From assembly GCF_051020765.1 (NCBI RefSeq), contig NC_134943.1, positions 8,804,001 through 8,868,000 of the forward strand: a stretch of 64,000 nt of DNA, in the 5' to 3' direction. This DNA is from Lasioglossum baleicum (lineage: Eukaryota; Arthropoda; Insecta; Hymenoptera; Halictidae). The translations under genes and the position numbers were made by a program. Below, in pieces: positions 1-13,076 of the stretch (position 1 is its first letter; each line of letters starts with the position of its first letter). The notes beneath the pieces were generated by a model, which did not search any database, was not told where the DNA came from, and saw only the letters and a program-made list of their open reading frames with translations.

Positions 1-2
1 GA

Positions 3-2040
3 GGTGGAGGAACTGGTCAGAGCCCATCAACACCCTCGCAATTACAACACTTGCAAATGCAGCTACAAATGGAGCGCCAACAATTTAGAGTATGTACACT
101 GTGTTATTCGGTAACTGAGAGTCTTATTTGTTCGAAGTATGCAGTATAAATAATAAGAGACATTGTTCTAGGCTGCTAGGCAACAATTGGAGCGGTTACC
201 TCCCCATACTAGGAGGCAGACACAGGCTATTGGTTCTGTGAGTGGTGGAGGAGGTACCAGTGGAGGTCCTTCTACAACTTTGACCAGTGTGGTAGCAAAT
301 AGTGCGAGTAGTAATAATAATGCAACCAATGTGGCCAACCCGTCCGGCGTATTGTCTACCAATTCACAGAACTATATGTTTCTATTACCGAGGTATGTCG
401 ATTAAAAAAGCTTCGATTGGATAGTATACTTTCTTACATAACGGTTGTCGGAAATAAGAAACCGATACACAAGTTTTTTATCTATACCGTCGTATATTCC
501 GTCGCTGATATACGTGCAAGCGAGTTCTTTGTCGGAAAGCTGTAAAAGTGGATATCACGGTCATTGTACTAGGTGCCAAAAGCTATATTTTAAGATATCC
601 CGTTGAGAGTAAATGCTGCGGTATAGCTATTCTTAACTTCCATGAGGCAACAAGCATATGTTTACTCGCTCGGATACTAACAGCATTTAATCATTCGACG
701 TTTTCTTTTTATTTTCCACAGATGCATCACGAGTACTCTGTCTGACGTACATCTGCAGAACATTGAACGCGAGAGCGCGAACAGGAGCCTGTTCACGCGT
801 GAATTAATCGTCAGTACTCTGTCACAAACATTGCCGGAGTTGATACAGCAGGAGTCTGCAGCGCAAACGCCAGTGTCGAGCGCAACTACTGCCACTACCA
901 GCCCGGAAACACCGAACGCCAACTCTTCAACCGTTTCTACGAAGAAATTAAGTTTAACTCAGGAGGCGAAAAGGGATCAAGCGACGAGTAAAAACGTAAC
1001 GCAAACGTCTACACAACAATCGCATACTGTTCAGGCTGCTGCTGCTGATGGCGTGGGAACAGGTGTACAGACTCAAGGATTGCCGCCCCCGAACTCGAAT
1101 AACCTCGCGACACAAAACACACCTAGGGTTCAAACACTGATGCATAGTGTATTACCGCCAGTGGTGAGTCTTCGTTAAATATTTCATAGATAATTTCAGA
1201 TTCTACTTATAGCGAATTCCTTTAGTACACGGATATTACACACTTTACTTCGTTACTCTGTATTCTTCTCTGTAACGTTGTACACGATCAACAATTTTGT
1301 ACGTACACGATAAACACAACAAATAATTGTGTAGTATCCGAATATTAAAGCTACACTGTACTTATTGTACGTACAGAACAGAATTGGGCATTATTCGAAT
1401 AAATTTTTATCCGTTATTCGTTCATTCGTTATTCCTTTATTCGTTACACTGTATCCTGTCGATTAGCGACACAGATTGGCGACCACGCTGCCGGCTAAGG
1501 TCATCTGTTTCTTTGATACGATATTTTTTCACTGTTTTATGGAACAAAAATGAGGACCAAGTTCAGTCGTGTAAAGCCCTCATGCTGTAACTTATATTAA
1601 CTTATACTAAAAAGAATCGTACATCAATTCTTAAGGTGTCGTTGTAAAGAGGAAGCTCAAATTTTTGAATCTATGATGGTTCAAACTACGAAAAATATTT
1701 TTCAAAGTTTTGTAAAATTTAATGTAAATTTTGAATGAAATAATTAATAACTGATTTGCTCGTTATTCGAGATAACTTTTGCCCAACTCTGGTACAGAAT
1801 GTTGTTCAACTAACAGATTGCCCTGATAATAAGGTGAGATGGTTTTCTGGTAAATTGAACGTTTGAAATGTTTGCGTACAGGTACTGCAACAACCATTGG
1901 TGTCACCAGTTAGAACTATCAGAGACCCGATAGCGACCCCGACACCAGCGTACCATAGAGTAACAGGTTCTTCGCGTAGGAAGCCGGTTAGGGCTGTAGA
2001 TGGCAGAAACCAGTCTACGGAACCTCCGCCCCCACACTAA
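3..2040 (+). CDS. 3' part of an unrecognised low-complexity protein (four exons, 5' end outside window)
   Basis: Exons 3-89, 172-392, 722-1163 and 1882-2040 join in frame (phases 0, 2 and 0) with canonical GT-AG introns and end at TAA 2038-2040. The first visible exon encodes a Gly/Ser/Gln-rich stretch leading into a basic Gln/Arg-rich possible coiled coil (LQMQLQMERQQFRAARQQLE). A Ser/Thr/Asn-rich linker follows. The third exon begins with a more ordered segment (CITSTLSDVHLQNIERE, then LFTRELIVSTLSQTLPELIQQ) before returning to Thr/Gln/Ala-rich sequence. The protein ends in a basic, proline-rich tail. Composition suggests a large scaffold or nuclear regulatory protein, but I do not recognise the family. 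The upstream part needed to identify it lies outside the window. The exon chain is well supported; the function is unknown. Confidence 0.8.
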
Positions 2041-4661
2041 CCCCTCCTTAGCCCGTACCCACCCACCCTGACTCCTCACAGGACCCTCTAGCACTAGTCC
2101 TAGCACTGTTTAGAACACCTCATCATTATTGTTATTATTATAATATTATATATTAATAATTATTCGAATGCCCTCCTCCTCACCCTCCCTATCTTATCAC
2201 TTTCCAAACAAAAAAAGAAAACTGAAACTCTCTAATCTCGCCATCTTTTTTGTCGTTATTGTGACATGGAACAAGGGCAAGGGCTGATTCGCCGACACAT
2301 GCAAATAATGTACATAACTCACTTCTTGCAGTCATATACAAACTCCTCGTGCACCGCTCCTCAGCGAGTCTTGCCACGTTCTTCCATATTGAAAAACATT
2401 TCTGTTGTATTCTGTGTCACGACACACACGTTGAATCGAGGATATATATGTCGAGACTGGCCGAGAGAAACGCAAAAGAAATAACGTAAAAAGGATCGGA
2501 GAGCACGGCAACGTGGACAAAAAAAAATATTAAAAGTTTCATGGTTTACCGGTGACTGCGTATACATATAGGCAACGGTTTGGGACAGAGTCGGACGTGT
2601 TCGATGAAGGCGAAAGAATACTCAAAAATGTACATCTCGAATCACACCGGGAGCCCTGTGAATACAGAGAATTCGAGGAACTTAGAAAAACGCACCGTGC
2701 CCGTCATACGCACTACGCTTTTACAACGCCGGATCCGAGAGAGCTGGTGAAATTAATCTTTTTTTCCTCTATACTGATTATATTGTGTACTTTGTTGAAA
2801 CGTTTAGCAGCTAACGTATCCTATACTGTCGTTTTGTTTGCTTTTAGGATACGGAACACGTGTTTCATAGAAAATTAAGGATTTATTTGTCGCCTGGGTT
2901 GGTCCGTTCGCGATTCAACCTGTTAACCGGCTAACAGTCGATGTTGCCTCAAACATCACAATACGGTTCAATTCGAAAATGTTCGGAAGCAAATACTAGA
3001 CTATGGATCTTGATTTTCGAAAATTTCAGTCGTATATTAATCTGATTCTTCTATTACAAAATTTCATTAAGATCCAACTAAAATAGAAACATCTCAGATA
3101 TCCGGAATGTCGAAATTCCAATAAATGTATGATATGTATCCTCAGTCTAGCGATTACAATTATAATGAGTTTGTCTCGCCTTTCTCGGTTAACGGGTTGA
3201 CAAATCTAAATTAGAACGGAACGTATTAAGGCAGTGATCGACCATGAAAGTACTTTTAATATCTCGCTGTATCAGCGATACAAATTGTCCATACACCGGC
3301 ACACATAAATATACAGACACAACCACGTAAACTCATAGATACATCGATAGTCTGCGGATGTTTATGCAAATATGGATTTTTAGGGACTATTTTACAGAAA
3401 CGGTTTCGTACAAAGCGAGAGCCTCGTCGAACTTATCGTATTTTTAACTATGCTGAACTTTAAACATTGATATATTCTATATATGCATAAAACCCGCGGT
3501 GCAGTTATCGGACAAAAAAAGAGTAGTCGCGAGACGGTCGCGATTATAATTTCAAATCAATTTCGATGCTTGCAGAATTAATTGCTGTGGTACGTGTATT
3601 TTGAAAATTAGATAGGCGGGCCATCCCTTGGCATGTTACGGATCCTCTAGCGATCGCTGTTGGAAAATGGAGGGATTAGACCAAGCTTTAAATTGTATTT
3701 TAATCGAAAACGTTCGAGTATACTTAATTCAATGCGAGCGAGATATTTATTAGATGCGCGCGTGTCCCTTTTAAAAAACTATTTACTTTTGTTATCCATC
3801 GCTTTCGCCTATAATGGCAAATCTAATCGCTCCATTTTACGGTACGAAGCGAGATTAAATTTATACTGTATTTATACGTGTGTTTTGTTTCGTTTTATTT
3901 TCTTTTTCGGTGTAAGAGACTTCATCTGAATTTCTGTTTGTTTTCTTTTGTTCGGCGAATGAGTTTGTCGATTTGCGTTTTAACGAGGAAAAATAGTAAA
4001 GAGATAATCTCGAACGCGACAGAAAAAAAATGCAAGAAAAAGAGAAGGTGCGTCGAACGCGTGCGTGTGACGTACGTTGCGAATACATCGCGCGGACATT
4101 CTCCGACGCGACGATTCTACTGAGAGTAGAACCGCAATCGAACCAGCTCGCGTATAAAACGAGTAAATTAGGTATGTTTTTCGATCATCGTCATCCCTCT
4201 TGTCTCCCTTCACTACCGCCTTCCCCCAATGCCATCACGATCCCCTCCCCCCGCCTCCTTGCCGCTCTTTCTTTTTAATTTCACCGCATAGGTCTCTTCG
4301 TTAATCCATTTGTGTACATTTCGTTTTGTAATTAATTTTTCTTTGTATTAATTTCTCATCTTATGTTGGTTTAACTATTTTTTTTCTTTTGTGGGTGTAT
4401 CTGCCAGACGTGGATGATGAAAACAACAAAGTAAAATTATACATATATATATATATATACACACTTATACATATACATATAAACTGATAAAAAATTATAT
4501 AAAGTATGTAGCGTGTGACTTTTCATTATTACGATTACTTTTTTAATTGTCTTTACATGCTCTCGCGTGTTCCGGCTATTTTAAACGTTCAAATTCGGAA
4601 TCGAATTTATAATTATATTAACGTTACGAATAACCAAAGGTGTTGAAAGACTAGACGTTTC

Positions 4662-4665
<4 letters not shown>

Positions 4666-4700
<35 letters not shown>
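4666..4700. repeat. (TC)n microsatellite
   Basis: An uninterrupted TC dinucleotide run in the gene-free stretch downstream of the first gene. Confidence 0.95.
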
Positions 4701-4701
<1 letters not shown>

Positions 4702-7700
4702 CTGGATCTTTTGTTGAGTTTCTGTCTGATCCCCTGTTAATCGTATTCTCGTGTACTTTGCGATTCGTGAATTAACAATTAACATTGCGAAAAAAAGAGG
4801 ACAAGAAAAATGGAGGAAAGGCCGCTAGACAAAGAGGAACAAAAAAAAGATAATATACTAACTGCCTTAACACGAATTGCCTGATAAAATTCACAGGGAA
4901 CCTTTCGGAGATGTGTCGATCTTATAATTAAAAAAAAATCTTACAATTTGTTAACCGGGTGGTTTTGGGACGCGTACGCAAATATGCGAGGTGAAGAATT
5001 TAGTTTCTACCGCAGTAATAAATACATGTAAACACGGATATAATCGTTGCTGTTAGAAGGTACTAAAAAAAAACGCAAGATCATTTCGCTACACCGGAAG
5101 AGACGGTGTCGATTACGGAGAACGAGTTACCCACACTCGACGGAGAGGGAAAAAGCGCTTTGTCACGCGGATCAGAACGAAGCAAGACTCCGCGCGAGCA
5201 TGCGACACGAAACTCAATTCCCATTGATCGACAAGAGAAAACGAAAGCGACGAGAACATCGACAGTGGCTCCGACTTTCCTATGTATCGAATTCAACTTT
5301 CTTCATATAAAGTCGACGATTAGCACGTGCTACGCCTCTTCATTCTTTCTTTCGCGATTCCAATGTGCCGCTGTTCTGTCCGCAGCAAACTTGCGTTCCC
5401 CCTTGTTTCTACGTCACTTCCGGAATCCCGAAAGGCTCGAGTAACAATCCGATTACTCGTAAATTAGTACATACTACACTGCGGTCGTTCCGGCGAGCTG
5501 CAATTATTTTCGCTGAAAACAACGTGTCTCGATTAGCTAAATATTTTGTAATCAATACAATAAACCCGCAATCTATTAGGTAACGAAAAAAGTTCGTTCG
5601 AAGACATCTGAACTTTCTTAAAATAGCTTTTTAGTAACATTCAAAGAAATTTCTGTCGCTATTAAACGATTTATTAACAGATCCTAAACGAACGATCTTT
5701 GATTTTCAATTTAAACAAACTTGTGAAAGAAGTTTATCACTCTTTTCCGCAGTAACCAAATTTTATGAGAATTGATGATACGAGCTTTTTCCAATACCTA
5801 GTAATTACAGCCGCCTCTCAATCGAACGCTGCGCTCCATCGTCGCCGATTTTTCATTTACTTCGTCGAATAATTCAAACCTCAGCGTAATCTTCAAAGGA
5901 GAACGGTTTTTTGCGTTAATTATAAAATATATCTACATACATATTTATATTTATTCGTAAAACCGAAAGTATGTCTCAGAGTATTGGCGTAACTGTCTCA
6001 ATCTTTTTTTCTTCTCTTTTTTCGTTTCTAAATGTCCCCGTTCTTTTCGGGAAGCAGTATCAGTGGCGGATATGAGAGGCCCAGGACAGAATAAAGAGAA
6101 TGAAGTTTGGAAATTATCATCTGAAATAACGAAAGGAAACAAATAAACGCACTATTTTACACGAGTAACCCTGGAACGGTACGTTCGGGTCTATCATGAC
6201 TGTAGACAAAATTTCTGTATAATTCACCATGATGGGGCCCAAATATTCCGCCACTAGAAAAGAAGGGAGCGAGCTAGAATTCTCGATCATTGTATCGAAA
6301 AATTTTTGGGAAAACATAAGTGGATTTTCACGAAAAAAGAGAGCGAACTTGACAACGAATTTTCATGATTATGGCGCCATAGTTTTCGATCTCGTGATGC
6401 GAACAAGAAAAATCGGAGAGGATGAAAAAGCGCGCTTTTTTCTCCCCCATATCCCATCTTCTTTTCTATTCGACGAAAAATTGTGCTGTTCGATGAAATC
6501 GACACTCTCGATTCCGATTCCAACTATATATTTTACATATTGCCTACCGCATAAATATACAAAAATATTACTATATATACGCGTGCGTATATAGATGGAA
6601 TATTTATATACGTTCAAACAAGTGTATGCGCGTGCACGTGTGTGTACCGGAAGCGGACAGCAGAGAGACTGGCAAAACTTTTATCTACATAATTTTTTAT
6701 CCGCTCTGTTCGTCGAATAAAAAAAGACTCCCGCTTTGTAGAAATTCAAATAACAGTCTTGTTTCGAACGATTGTAGAATATTCTTGTGGTAAAAGGAAA
6801 CTTTGCCTACCTCTTACGATCGACGATCGACGATGATCGCTAGACTGCGAAACGTTCCATTCGGTCTCGGGCAACTCTATTGTATTTTTCAATCGAGCGA
6901 TTTTTCGCAGAAATTGATCGCGGTGACGAGTCTAGTGATCACTCGCAAGTATGCACACGTATTGAGGCAAAAAATCGCAAAAAAAAGAAAAACGAACAAA
7001 ATATAAAAAGACAGAGATGAAGAATAAAATCGCAACGCCGAGAAAAGTAATCGGAGGAGAAAAAAGAAACTTTCGAGATGCGATCGAACACAATGATTTC
7101 TCATATATTACGCTCTTATCGCGATACAATTTTCTTATCGTTATAATCGATTCATTAGTATTTAATAATAAATTAGGACTTGTAGGTAGATAGAGGCCCA
7201 ACATGGCGAAAGTTTGTATAATAATATATCGATACGATCATTTTCGAACGAGGGAGATTTGTCATTGACATTAGAACGATGCTCTGTCACTTGGCCTGTT
7301 AACCGGGGTGGACAAAAAGTTGAATGGTCATCGGTGTTCAAATGTATACCTATTCCTGTATAAGTTTTCAATGTTTTCTTTCGATCCATAGAGATCGTTC
7401 TCTGGTTATCAGGTTAATGGCGCGCGATTCAACTCACACTCGAATTACTCTACTTTGTCGTTGTAAGAAATTGTCTGATAAATATAAAACGGTTGCTAAC
7501 GAATAACCAAACAAAAAAACACAAAACGTAAAAAAAAAACACATTGTAAACGTGAGAAAGGAAACTTCCTTTTCTTTTTTTATTAAGGATATTTATTACA
7601 CTATATTTTTCCCACAGTATTTTTGTACTGTGACATAAAAGTATGCATTCGCGTAATATGCACCATCGACATACTATCGCTGTAGCCTTCCTCACGTCAG

Positions 7701-8763
7701 AGATTTCATTTTTTTCCAAGGAGTTCCAAGATACGCGTTTGATAGACAAACGAAAATATTTCAGCGTCGAACGCGATCAGCTCAGAAGACTCTAAGAAAA
7801 TAATAAGTGAATCGACGAAACGAGATGATGTTTTAAAAAAAAAAAGAAGAAAAGAAAGAGTACCGTTTCATTTGACTAACGTTGTCGCGTCCGTGATAGA
7901 ACTCGTTAGTCGAATCGTGTCGTATCTCGCTAATACTCGCTCGTTTACAATCGATAGTTAGGTGCACTTCCGGCGTACATTTTCTTTCGTTAAATAATTC
8001 AAACGTGTCACCGACAATGTATTGTATATCCAGTGTGCGAACCGGATCGTCTCTCGATCGGTGTACGTTCCTCGTTAAATCGATCGATAATTTGTCCACG
8101 AAAGTTTGACAAGTTTTACTTAACCAAATAAAAAAGAAAGAACATAATCGAAGGGAAGATGCGAGTTGCGTGCGGAGGAGAGCACGAAGAATAAAATTTG
8201 TAGGAGCTAGCAAAGCGCATATAGATGGATGTATCAACGCTAGGTAAAGAAGAGTGGGTTGAAGAAACTTACGTAGCGGCTTCTGTGGCCCCCTAACATC
8301 TAGACAGGTTTTCTTTTTTCATTGTTGTTTCGATTAATCGTGGGTGGTGTACGGGATAGAAGGGTAGAATCAAAAAAAAAAGAAACAGAGTCGACAAGAC
8401 GAAAACCTCTCCGCAAACTTCTTTCTAGTTGATCGGACAGAAAGACAGCGAAAAATAGTGTGTGGACGCGTGCATGTGTGAGAAAGAGACCGAGGAAGAG
8501 AGAGAAACGGAGATACTGTGCGCATGTGCATATGTCTATAAATGTATGCTTATGCCTGACCGAGAAGATGAGAAACTGTGGAATACATATTTCTTTTTCG
8601 TTTCTTTTCTTTTTTCAAACGGTTTTTCGCTTCGAAAATTTTATAGCTTGGAAAGAAGTCTTCGAAGTAATAAGGTAAATAACTGCGATTCTGCACATAG
8701 GAACATTGACACTCGCGACGCGTCGCGATTTGTATCGTCGTAAACTTTCCTCGACAAGGGGGT

Positions 8764-9116
8764 ATAGACACGTTTCTATTTAGGGTTCTAAGGATGCGGG
8801 ATGCGGCTTCTTATTTCTCGATAATGGAAAGATGGGGGTTTTCAGTAATCAAAAGCGCTAGATAAAAAATCAATCTAGGCCGAAATAGCCCTCTAAAGTC
8901 CTATTTTTACGTTTACAAAGCGTAATTTGCATTATTCGGCAACATGTGGCTGTTGCAGCTTTATGCAAATTACGTAAAAATAAGGACTTTTAAGGGCGAT
9001 CGCGGCCTAGATTGATCTTTTATGTAGCGTTTTTTACTACTCAGAAACCCCATTTTTGGATTATCGAGAAATGAGAAAGCGCACCCTGCACCCTTACAAT
9101 CCTGGAAACGAGTCTA
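8764..9116. mobile_element. Foldback (palindromic) MITE-like element
   Basis: Two arms of about 150 bp are inverted copies of each other. The left arm runs from TAGACACGTTTC through GGATGCGGGATGCGG, TTTCTCGATAAT and AATCTAGGCC to ACGTTTACAAAG. The right arm repeats these in reverse, ending GAAACGAGTCTA. The arms are separated by a short loop. No coding capacity and no clear target duplication were seen. Part of the right arm recurs at about 21326-21416, so this is a dispersed repeat. Confidence 0.8.
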
Positions 9117-9676
9117 TCGTCTCAATTTCAATGAAGACGAAAAGAAAAAGAAAACGAAAAAATAGTATTGTAGAAAAAAAGGAACTGTATTAGCTTCGTA
9201 CGTGTGCAAGCTTGAACGAGAGGTATTCGTTCTGCGTTTACGATCGCGAAAAACAGCGTTTACGCGGGAACTTTTCGTGGAGCAGGTAACGGTGATGAAT
9301 GATTTCGATCGTAGCCCGGTGTGTCCGTACGATCGATCAAATATCATATATAGATTTTACACGATTATTATTCACCCACGAGATTACCTTAATTCGGCCT
9401 TGTACGTCGACGACGGCCAAAGTTTGCGCTTCGTTGTACAAAGTGGACCCCGGAAACCCTTTTTGATCTTGATGAAGTCGCCGCTCAGAATAGTATATGG
9501 TGTGTCGTCAACATGGATTTTGCTAACGATTTTTTCCCCTCTCAAGTCTGCTCGAAATACGTACGCGAACAAATTGACTCGATGCGACGATGACGGTTTG
9601 CGAATTTTTACCTGATTTTTAAGAAGTAACCGATAACAGAAAAAAATGTACGAGCCTGATGTACGAACGCAAATAA

Positions 9677-9684
<8 letters not shown>

Positions 9685-9741
<57 letters not shown>
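9685..9741. repeat. (GA)n microsatellite
   Basis: A dinucleotide GA run of about 55 bp directly after TGTGTGTGA, with no coding context. Confidence 0.95.
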
Positions 9742-9744
<3 letters not shown>

Positions 9745-9840
9745 TACTGCGCGCGTGACACGTTGATACGGAAAGTGTTGAGACGAATATTACTATTAAA
9801 GTACTGATAGAAAATTAAAGTGAAATCTTATACATAATAA

Positions 9841-10047
9841 TTATTGAAATGTAAATTGTGTTTGGTTGTATTTTGTGTTATTCGCCTCTGATGCTGAATA
9901 TAATGGAAATTCGATTGAGTCTCGTTGTTTCTTCGAACCTCCTGTAGTCTCCGGTGACTGTTGCGGAATCGAATGATTTGAATTTGAATTTTCCCGCCGC
10001 GACACGTGGTTCGAATGCGGCTCGCTATTGGCGCCGTTCTCCGTCAT
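9841..10047 (-). CDS. Possible small protein, 68 aa, unrecognised
   Basis: An ATG at 10047 opens 68 codons on the minus strand, ending at TAA 9841-9843. The predicted peptide starts MTENGANSEPHSNHVSRREN and is Asn/Ser/Gln-rich, hydrophilic and probably disordered. It has no signal peptide or membrane segment. It lies head-to-head with the ribose-5-phosphate isomerase gene about 400 bp away, so the interval between them could be a bidirectional promoter. It could equally be the first coding exon of a longer gene or a chance ORF in a UTR. No family is recognised. Confidence 0.3.
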   Translation of the reverse strand: MTENGANSEPHSNHVSRRENSNSNHSIPQQSPETTGGSKKQRDSIEFPLYSASEANNTKYNQTQFTFQ

Positions 10048-10452
10048 CGTATATATATATAGAATGAGTTTGAAAATAGTGGGTGGAAGTAGAAGCCTGC
10101 CGGGATATAAAGAGTGAGAGAGAGAGAGCCTGTTGTGGTTGTAACGCTCTCTCTTTCTAATTGACGAGTTGGTGGGGAGAGATTCGCCCAATGAAAGTGG
10201 GGAGTGCGTAGAAAGTGAGAGTTGTGTGTGACTGGCTCGCTCGCCCCCACCAACTATCGGTGTGTGAGTGAGATAGATATACAACCAGCCACCATGGCAG
10301 GCTTCTACGCTTCGTACAGGTCGCGCGGCCGCGCTGGCGCAGTCTAAATATCTCTATTTATAAGTCTATGCATCCCTAACGCATGGCGGCATGGCGCTGC
10401 ATGGCGCTCGTCAGAGTTGCAAGTGGTTGCAAGTGAATCGTTCGGTGTATTA
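10048..10452. promoter_or_regulatory. Likely promoter interval upstream of ribose-5-phosphate isomerase
   Basis: This interval between a minus-strand ORF and the RpiA start is locally GC-rich around 10318-10345, with a NotI-like GCGGCCGC. It contains short direct repeats of ATGGCGGC/ATGGCGCTGC just before the RpiA start. It is assigned by position; no specific factor site is claimed. Confidence 0.35.
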
Positions 10453-11802
10453 ATGAAAGCGTGTTTTACCTCTGTTTCGAGGAATTTCTTCAAGATGGGT
10501 CCTTTGGAAAATGCAAAGAAAATTGCGGCGTACAAAGCAGTAGACGAATATGTAAAGGTAAAATTTGCACATCACGAAATAGTAGAATAGTAGTAGTATT
10601 ATACCATACACCGATGCACTGGCGCGGCGTTCTATGCATTGTTTGAATCGTTCGCATAATTGTTTTGCAGGATAACAGCGTTATAGGAATTGGTAGCGGG
10701 TCTACCATAATACACGCGGTTCATAGACTAGGTAATGTTACTTCACCTCGCATCTAAATTCGATTGTTTATTGATTTCAATTATGCTCTGCTATGATGTT
10801 ATTATCATTCGTTTTCCACATTCCTATTATGAAATGATCTTTGATCCCATCGCAAGATACGTAACATTTTTTTATTATTGCGAACACAGTAACTCTATTT
10901 CGATGTAAAGATTATTAATTTTGATTATTTTACACAATATCAATCGATTATTTAAGCTTGCATCAAATCCGTAAAATATAATCGAATAATTGCATTTTAC
11001 AGCTGAACGTGTTAAAGAAGAAAATCTTAACGTTATCTGTATTCCAACCTCATTTCAAGCCCGTCAGCTAATATTGAATAACTGCCTTACGCTTGGTGAT
11101 TTAGAGACCTATCCGAAAGTAAGGAAACATTCTTGCATTGTATTCCATGTAAAATCAATGTATACTGAATTATTTAAATATTAACAGTTGGATTGTGCGA
11201 TCGATGGAGCAGACGAGGTCGACTGCGACATGAATCTCATCAAAGGTGGAGGAGGATGCTTGCTTCAAGAAAAAATTGTCGCATCCTGCACAAATCAGCT
11301 CGTTATAATAGCCGATTACACGTAAGTGTAACTTTAATTATTGCATACATTCATTTACTATCTTAATTCTATTTTCCTTTAGGAAAAATTCTCAAAAACT
11401 TGGGGAACAATATAAGAAAGGTATTCCTATAGAAGTAATTCCTATGGCATACACTGCCATTCAAAGACGGATAGAAGAAAATTATGGAGGAAATATAAAA
11501 ATTAGAATGGCCTTAGCAAAAGCTGTAAGAATCCTTTGCTTTCTTCATTTATAGTATTAATAATTAAAACTGTTGAAACTAATCTACTCATATTGTTCGT
11601 ATCCTATGAATAGGGTCCTGTGATAACAGACAACGGTAATTTCATTCTGGACTGGCACTTTCCCAAAGATCTGAGCAACTGGGTTCAAGTCAACACAGAG
11701 ATCTCAATGATGCCTGGAGTTGTTGAGACGGGTCTCTTCATAAATATGGCGAAGAAAATATTTTTTGGGATGCCCGATGGCAGTGTTAAAGAACAGTCTT
11801 AA
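10453..11802 (+). CDS. Rpi: Ribose-5-phosphate isomerase A (248 aa, six exons)
   Basis: Exons 10453-10557, 10671-10731, 11003-11118, 11188-11321, 11383-11524 and 11614-11802 join in frame to 248 aa. The enzyme interconverts ribose-5-phosphate and ribulose-5-phosphate in the cytosolic non-oxidative pentose phosphate pathway. Family hallmarks are all present: the phosphate loop GIGSGST (residues 41-47), the catalytic region DGADEVD (100-106), KGGGGC (113-118) followed by QEK, and DNGNFILDW near the C-terminus. The first ATG adds 14 residues before a second in-frame Met (MGPLENAKK), which may be the real start because it resembles the usual beginning of the conserved domain. Length fits the family core. 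No internal break was seen. Confidence 0.95.
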
Positions 11803-12493
11803 CACATTTTAGTCACACTATTTTAAATATTCGGGATTTTAACGATATGTAATCGTTGACCAGAAGGTTACCGAACTCCTTTCTGAAGTGATAATTTCAT
11901 TCTCATGTTTGTTAATCATTCATTATTCATTTTTGTTGTTCTCGTATATTTTTGTACGCGTCATTTCTATTTACTAACAAATTTACAAGGAAATTGAGTT
12001 ATACAGACTGAATGTACTCTGAATGTACTTGTGTTGTACCTATTTATATATTGATTCGCGAGAAAGATTAAACAGAACGCTTGACGTACTTAATGCATTC
12101 ACTTAGTATCGAGCGTCTCGTTTCAACCAAATATTATTTGTAGGTGTGCTACAATTGGTGCTTAAGCTAATATACACTCTGTTCGTGTAGAAATATAATG
12201 AATATATTTTGTAAAACGAAACCGAATAGATATTAAAGATCAAATTTTTATATAATATGAAAGAGTTCTTTTTCTAAAATCCCTAATTATGGAGAAACCG
12301 CCGATAGATAATGTGTTAATTTGTGGAACATCCAGAATATGTTCCCGTTGCCTTCTTATCTTATCGCTGCTCGGTTATTTTGAATCAACAAGTAGACAGC
12401 ATTGTGCAATTATTAATTCTTTTTCTGTAATCTTCCACGAAGAATGAATAAGTTATTTCGTCATGAAATTCTGGCTATAAAAAAGTATAACAC

Positions 12494-12568
12494 GGCCGAA
12501 CAACAGAGACTCGAACCCTGGAACCTTAGATTAAAAGTCTAATGCTCTACCGACCGAGCTATTCAGAC
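12494..12568 (-). tRNA. tRNA-Lys(UUU)-like gene, possibly a pseudogene
   Basis: The minus strand shows a D arm (GCTCGGTCGGTAGAGC), an anticodon arm TTAGA-CTTTTAA-TCTAA with anticodon TTT, a variable loop, and a T arm CAGGG-TTCGAGT-CTCTG. The acceptor 5' strand GTCTGAA can pair with TTCGGCC at six of seven positions, but only if three extra bases (TTG) between the T stem and acceptor stem are looped out. These irregularities suggest a decayed copy or a tRNA-derived relic rather than a fully functional gene. Confidence 0.6.
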
Positions 12569-13076
12569 ATCTGACGTCTTCAGATTTTTTGCCGTATAAG
12601 TAAAGCATTTGTTTAATAAATTTTATTTAAAAATGTTATCGATGATCATTTCATTTGTCAACGCGCGTTTTAGACTCAATCAAGAACTTATTTTCATTCT
12701 TCAGCCTTCACTGAAAACTATTCCCTTCTATTATTAACTTTTCCCACTTTTAGTTCCTTTAGTACAAAATAATTCATGCGGGGAGATTTTTTTATAGGAA
12801 AAGAGAATATCACTTTTCTGACAGCAACGTTCATTCAGTTTATACGCGCAGAGACCTATATATCAACGGTAATGCTACTTTCGACGCATGCCTGATTCAT
12901 AACGCTGTGACTTCCCGGCTGTGATTTACAATATTAAGTCGATTAACTTAAAATTGGGCATATATTTTCTATACTACTGAAAGCCGCGAGAACGGCTTCG
13001 AAAAGGAGGAGAACAAAATATTATATGATGTCACACGTGAATGGAAAAACATATAATATTATGTAAATGTTAAAAC

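Larger units (their letters stand above)
2041..9840 (+). other. Long gene-free stretch, probably 3' UTR plus intergenic DNA
   Basis: No ORF here looks like a real exon. The DNA is AT-rich with simple repeats: a (TC)n tract near 4668-4700, AT-alternating sequence near 4442-4460, and a (GA)n tract near 9688-9740. A foldback element lies at 8764-9116. The first part is likely the 3' UTR of the upstream gene, which may be very long, but no single cleavage site can be chosen from sequence alone. Confidence 0.5.

Noticed and set aside
2552..2878. 108-codon plus-strand frame after the first gene
   Set aside because: Charged start then hydrophobic AT-rich end with no family resemblance; looks like 3' UTR sequence open by chance.
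9384..9761. 125-codon minus-strand frame with a Ser-Leu repeat
   Set aside because: Its repetitive start is simply the (GA)n microsatellite read in one frame.
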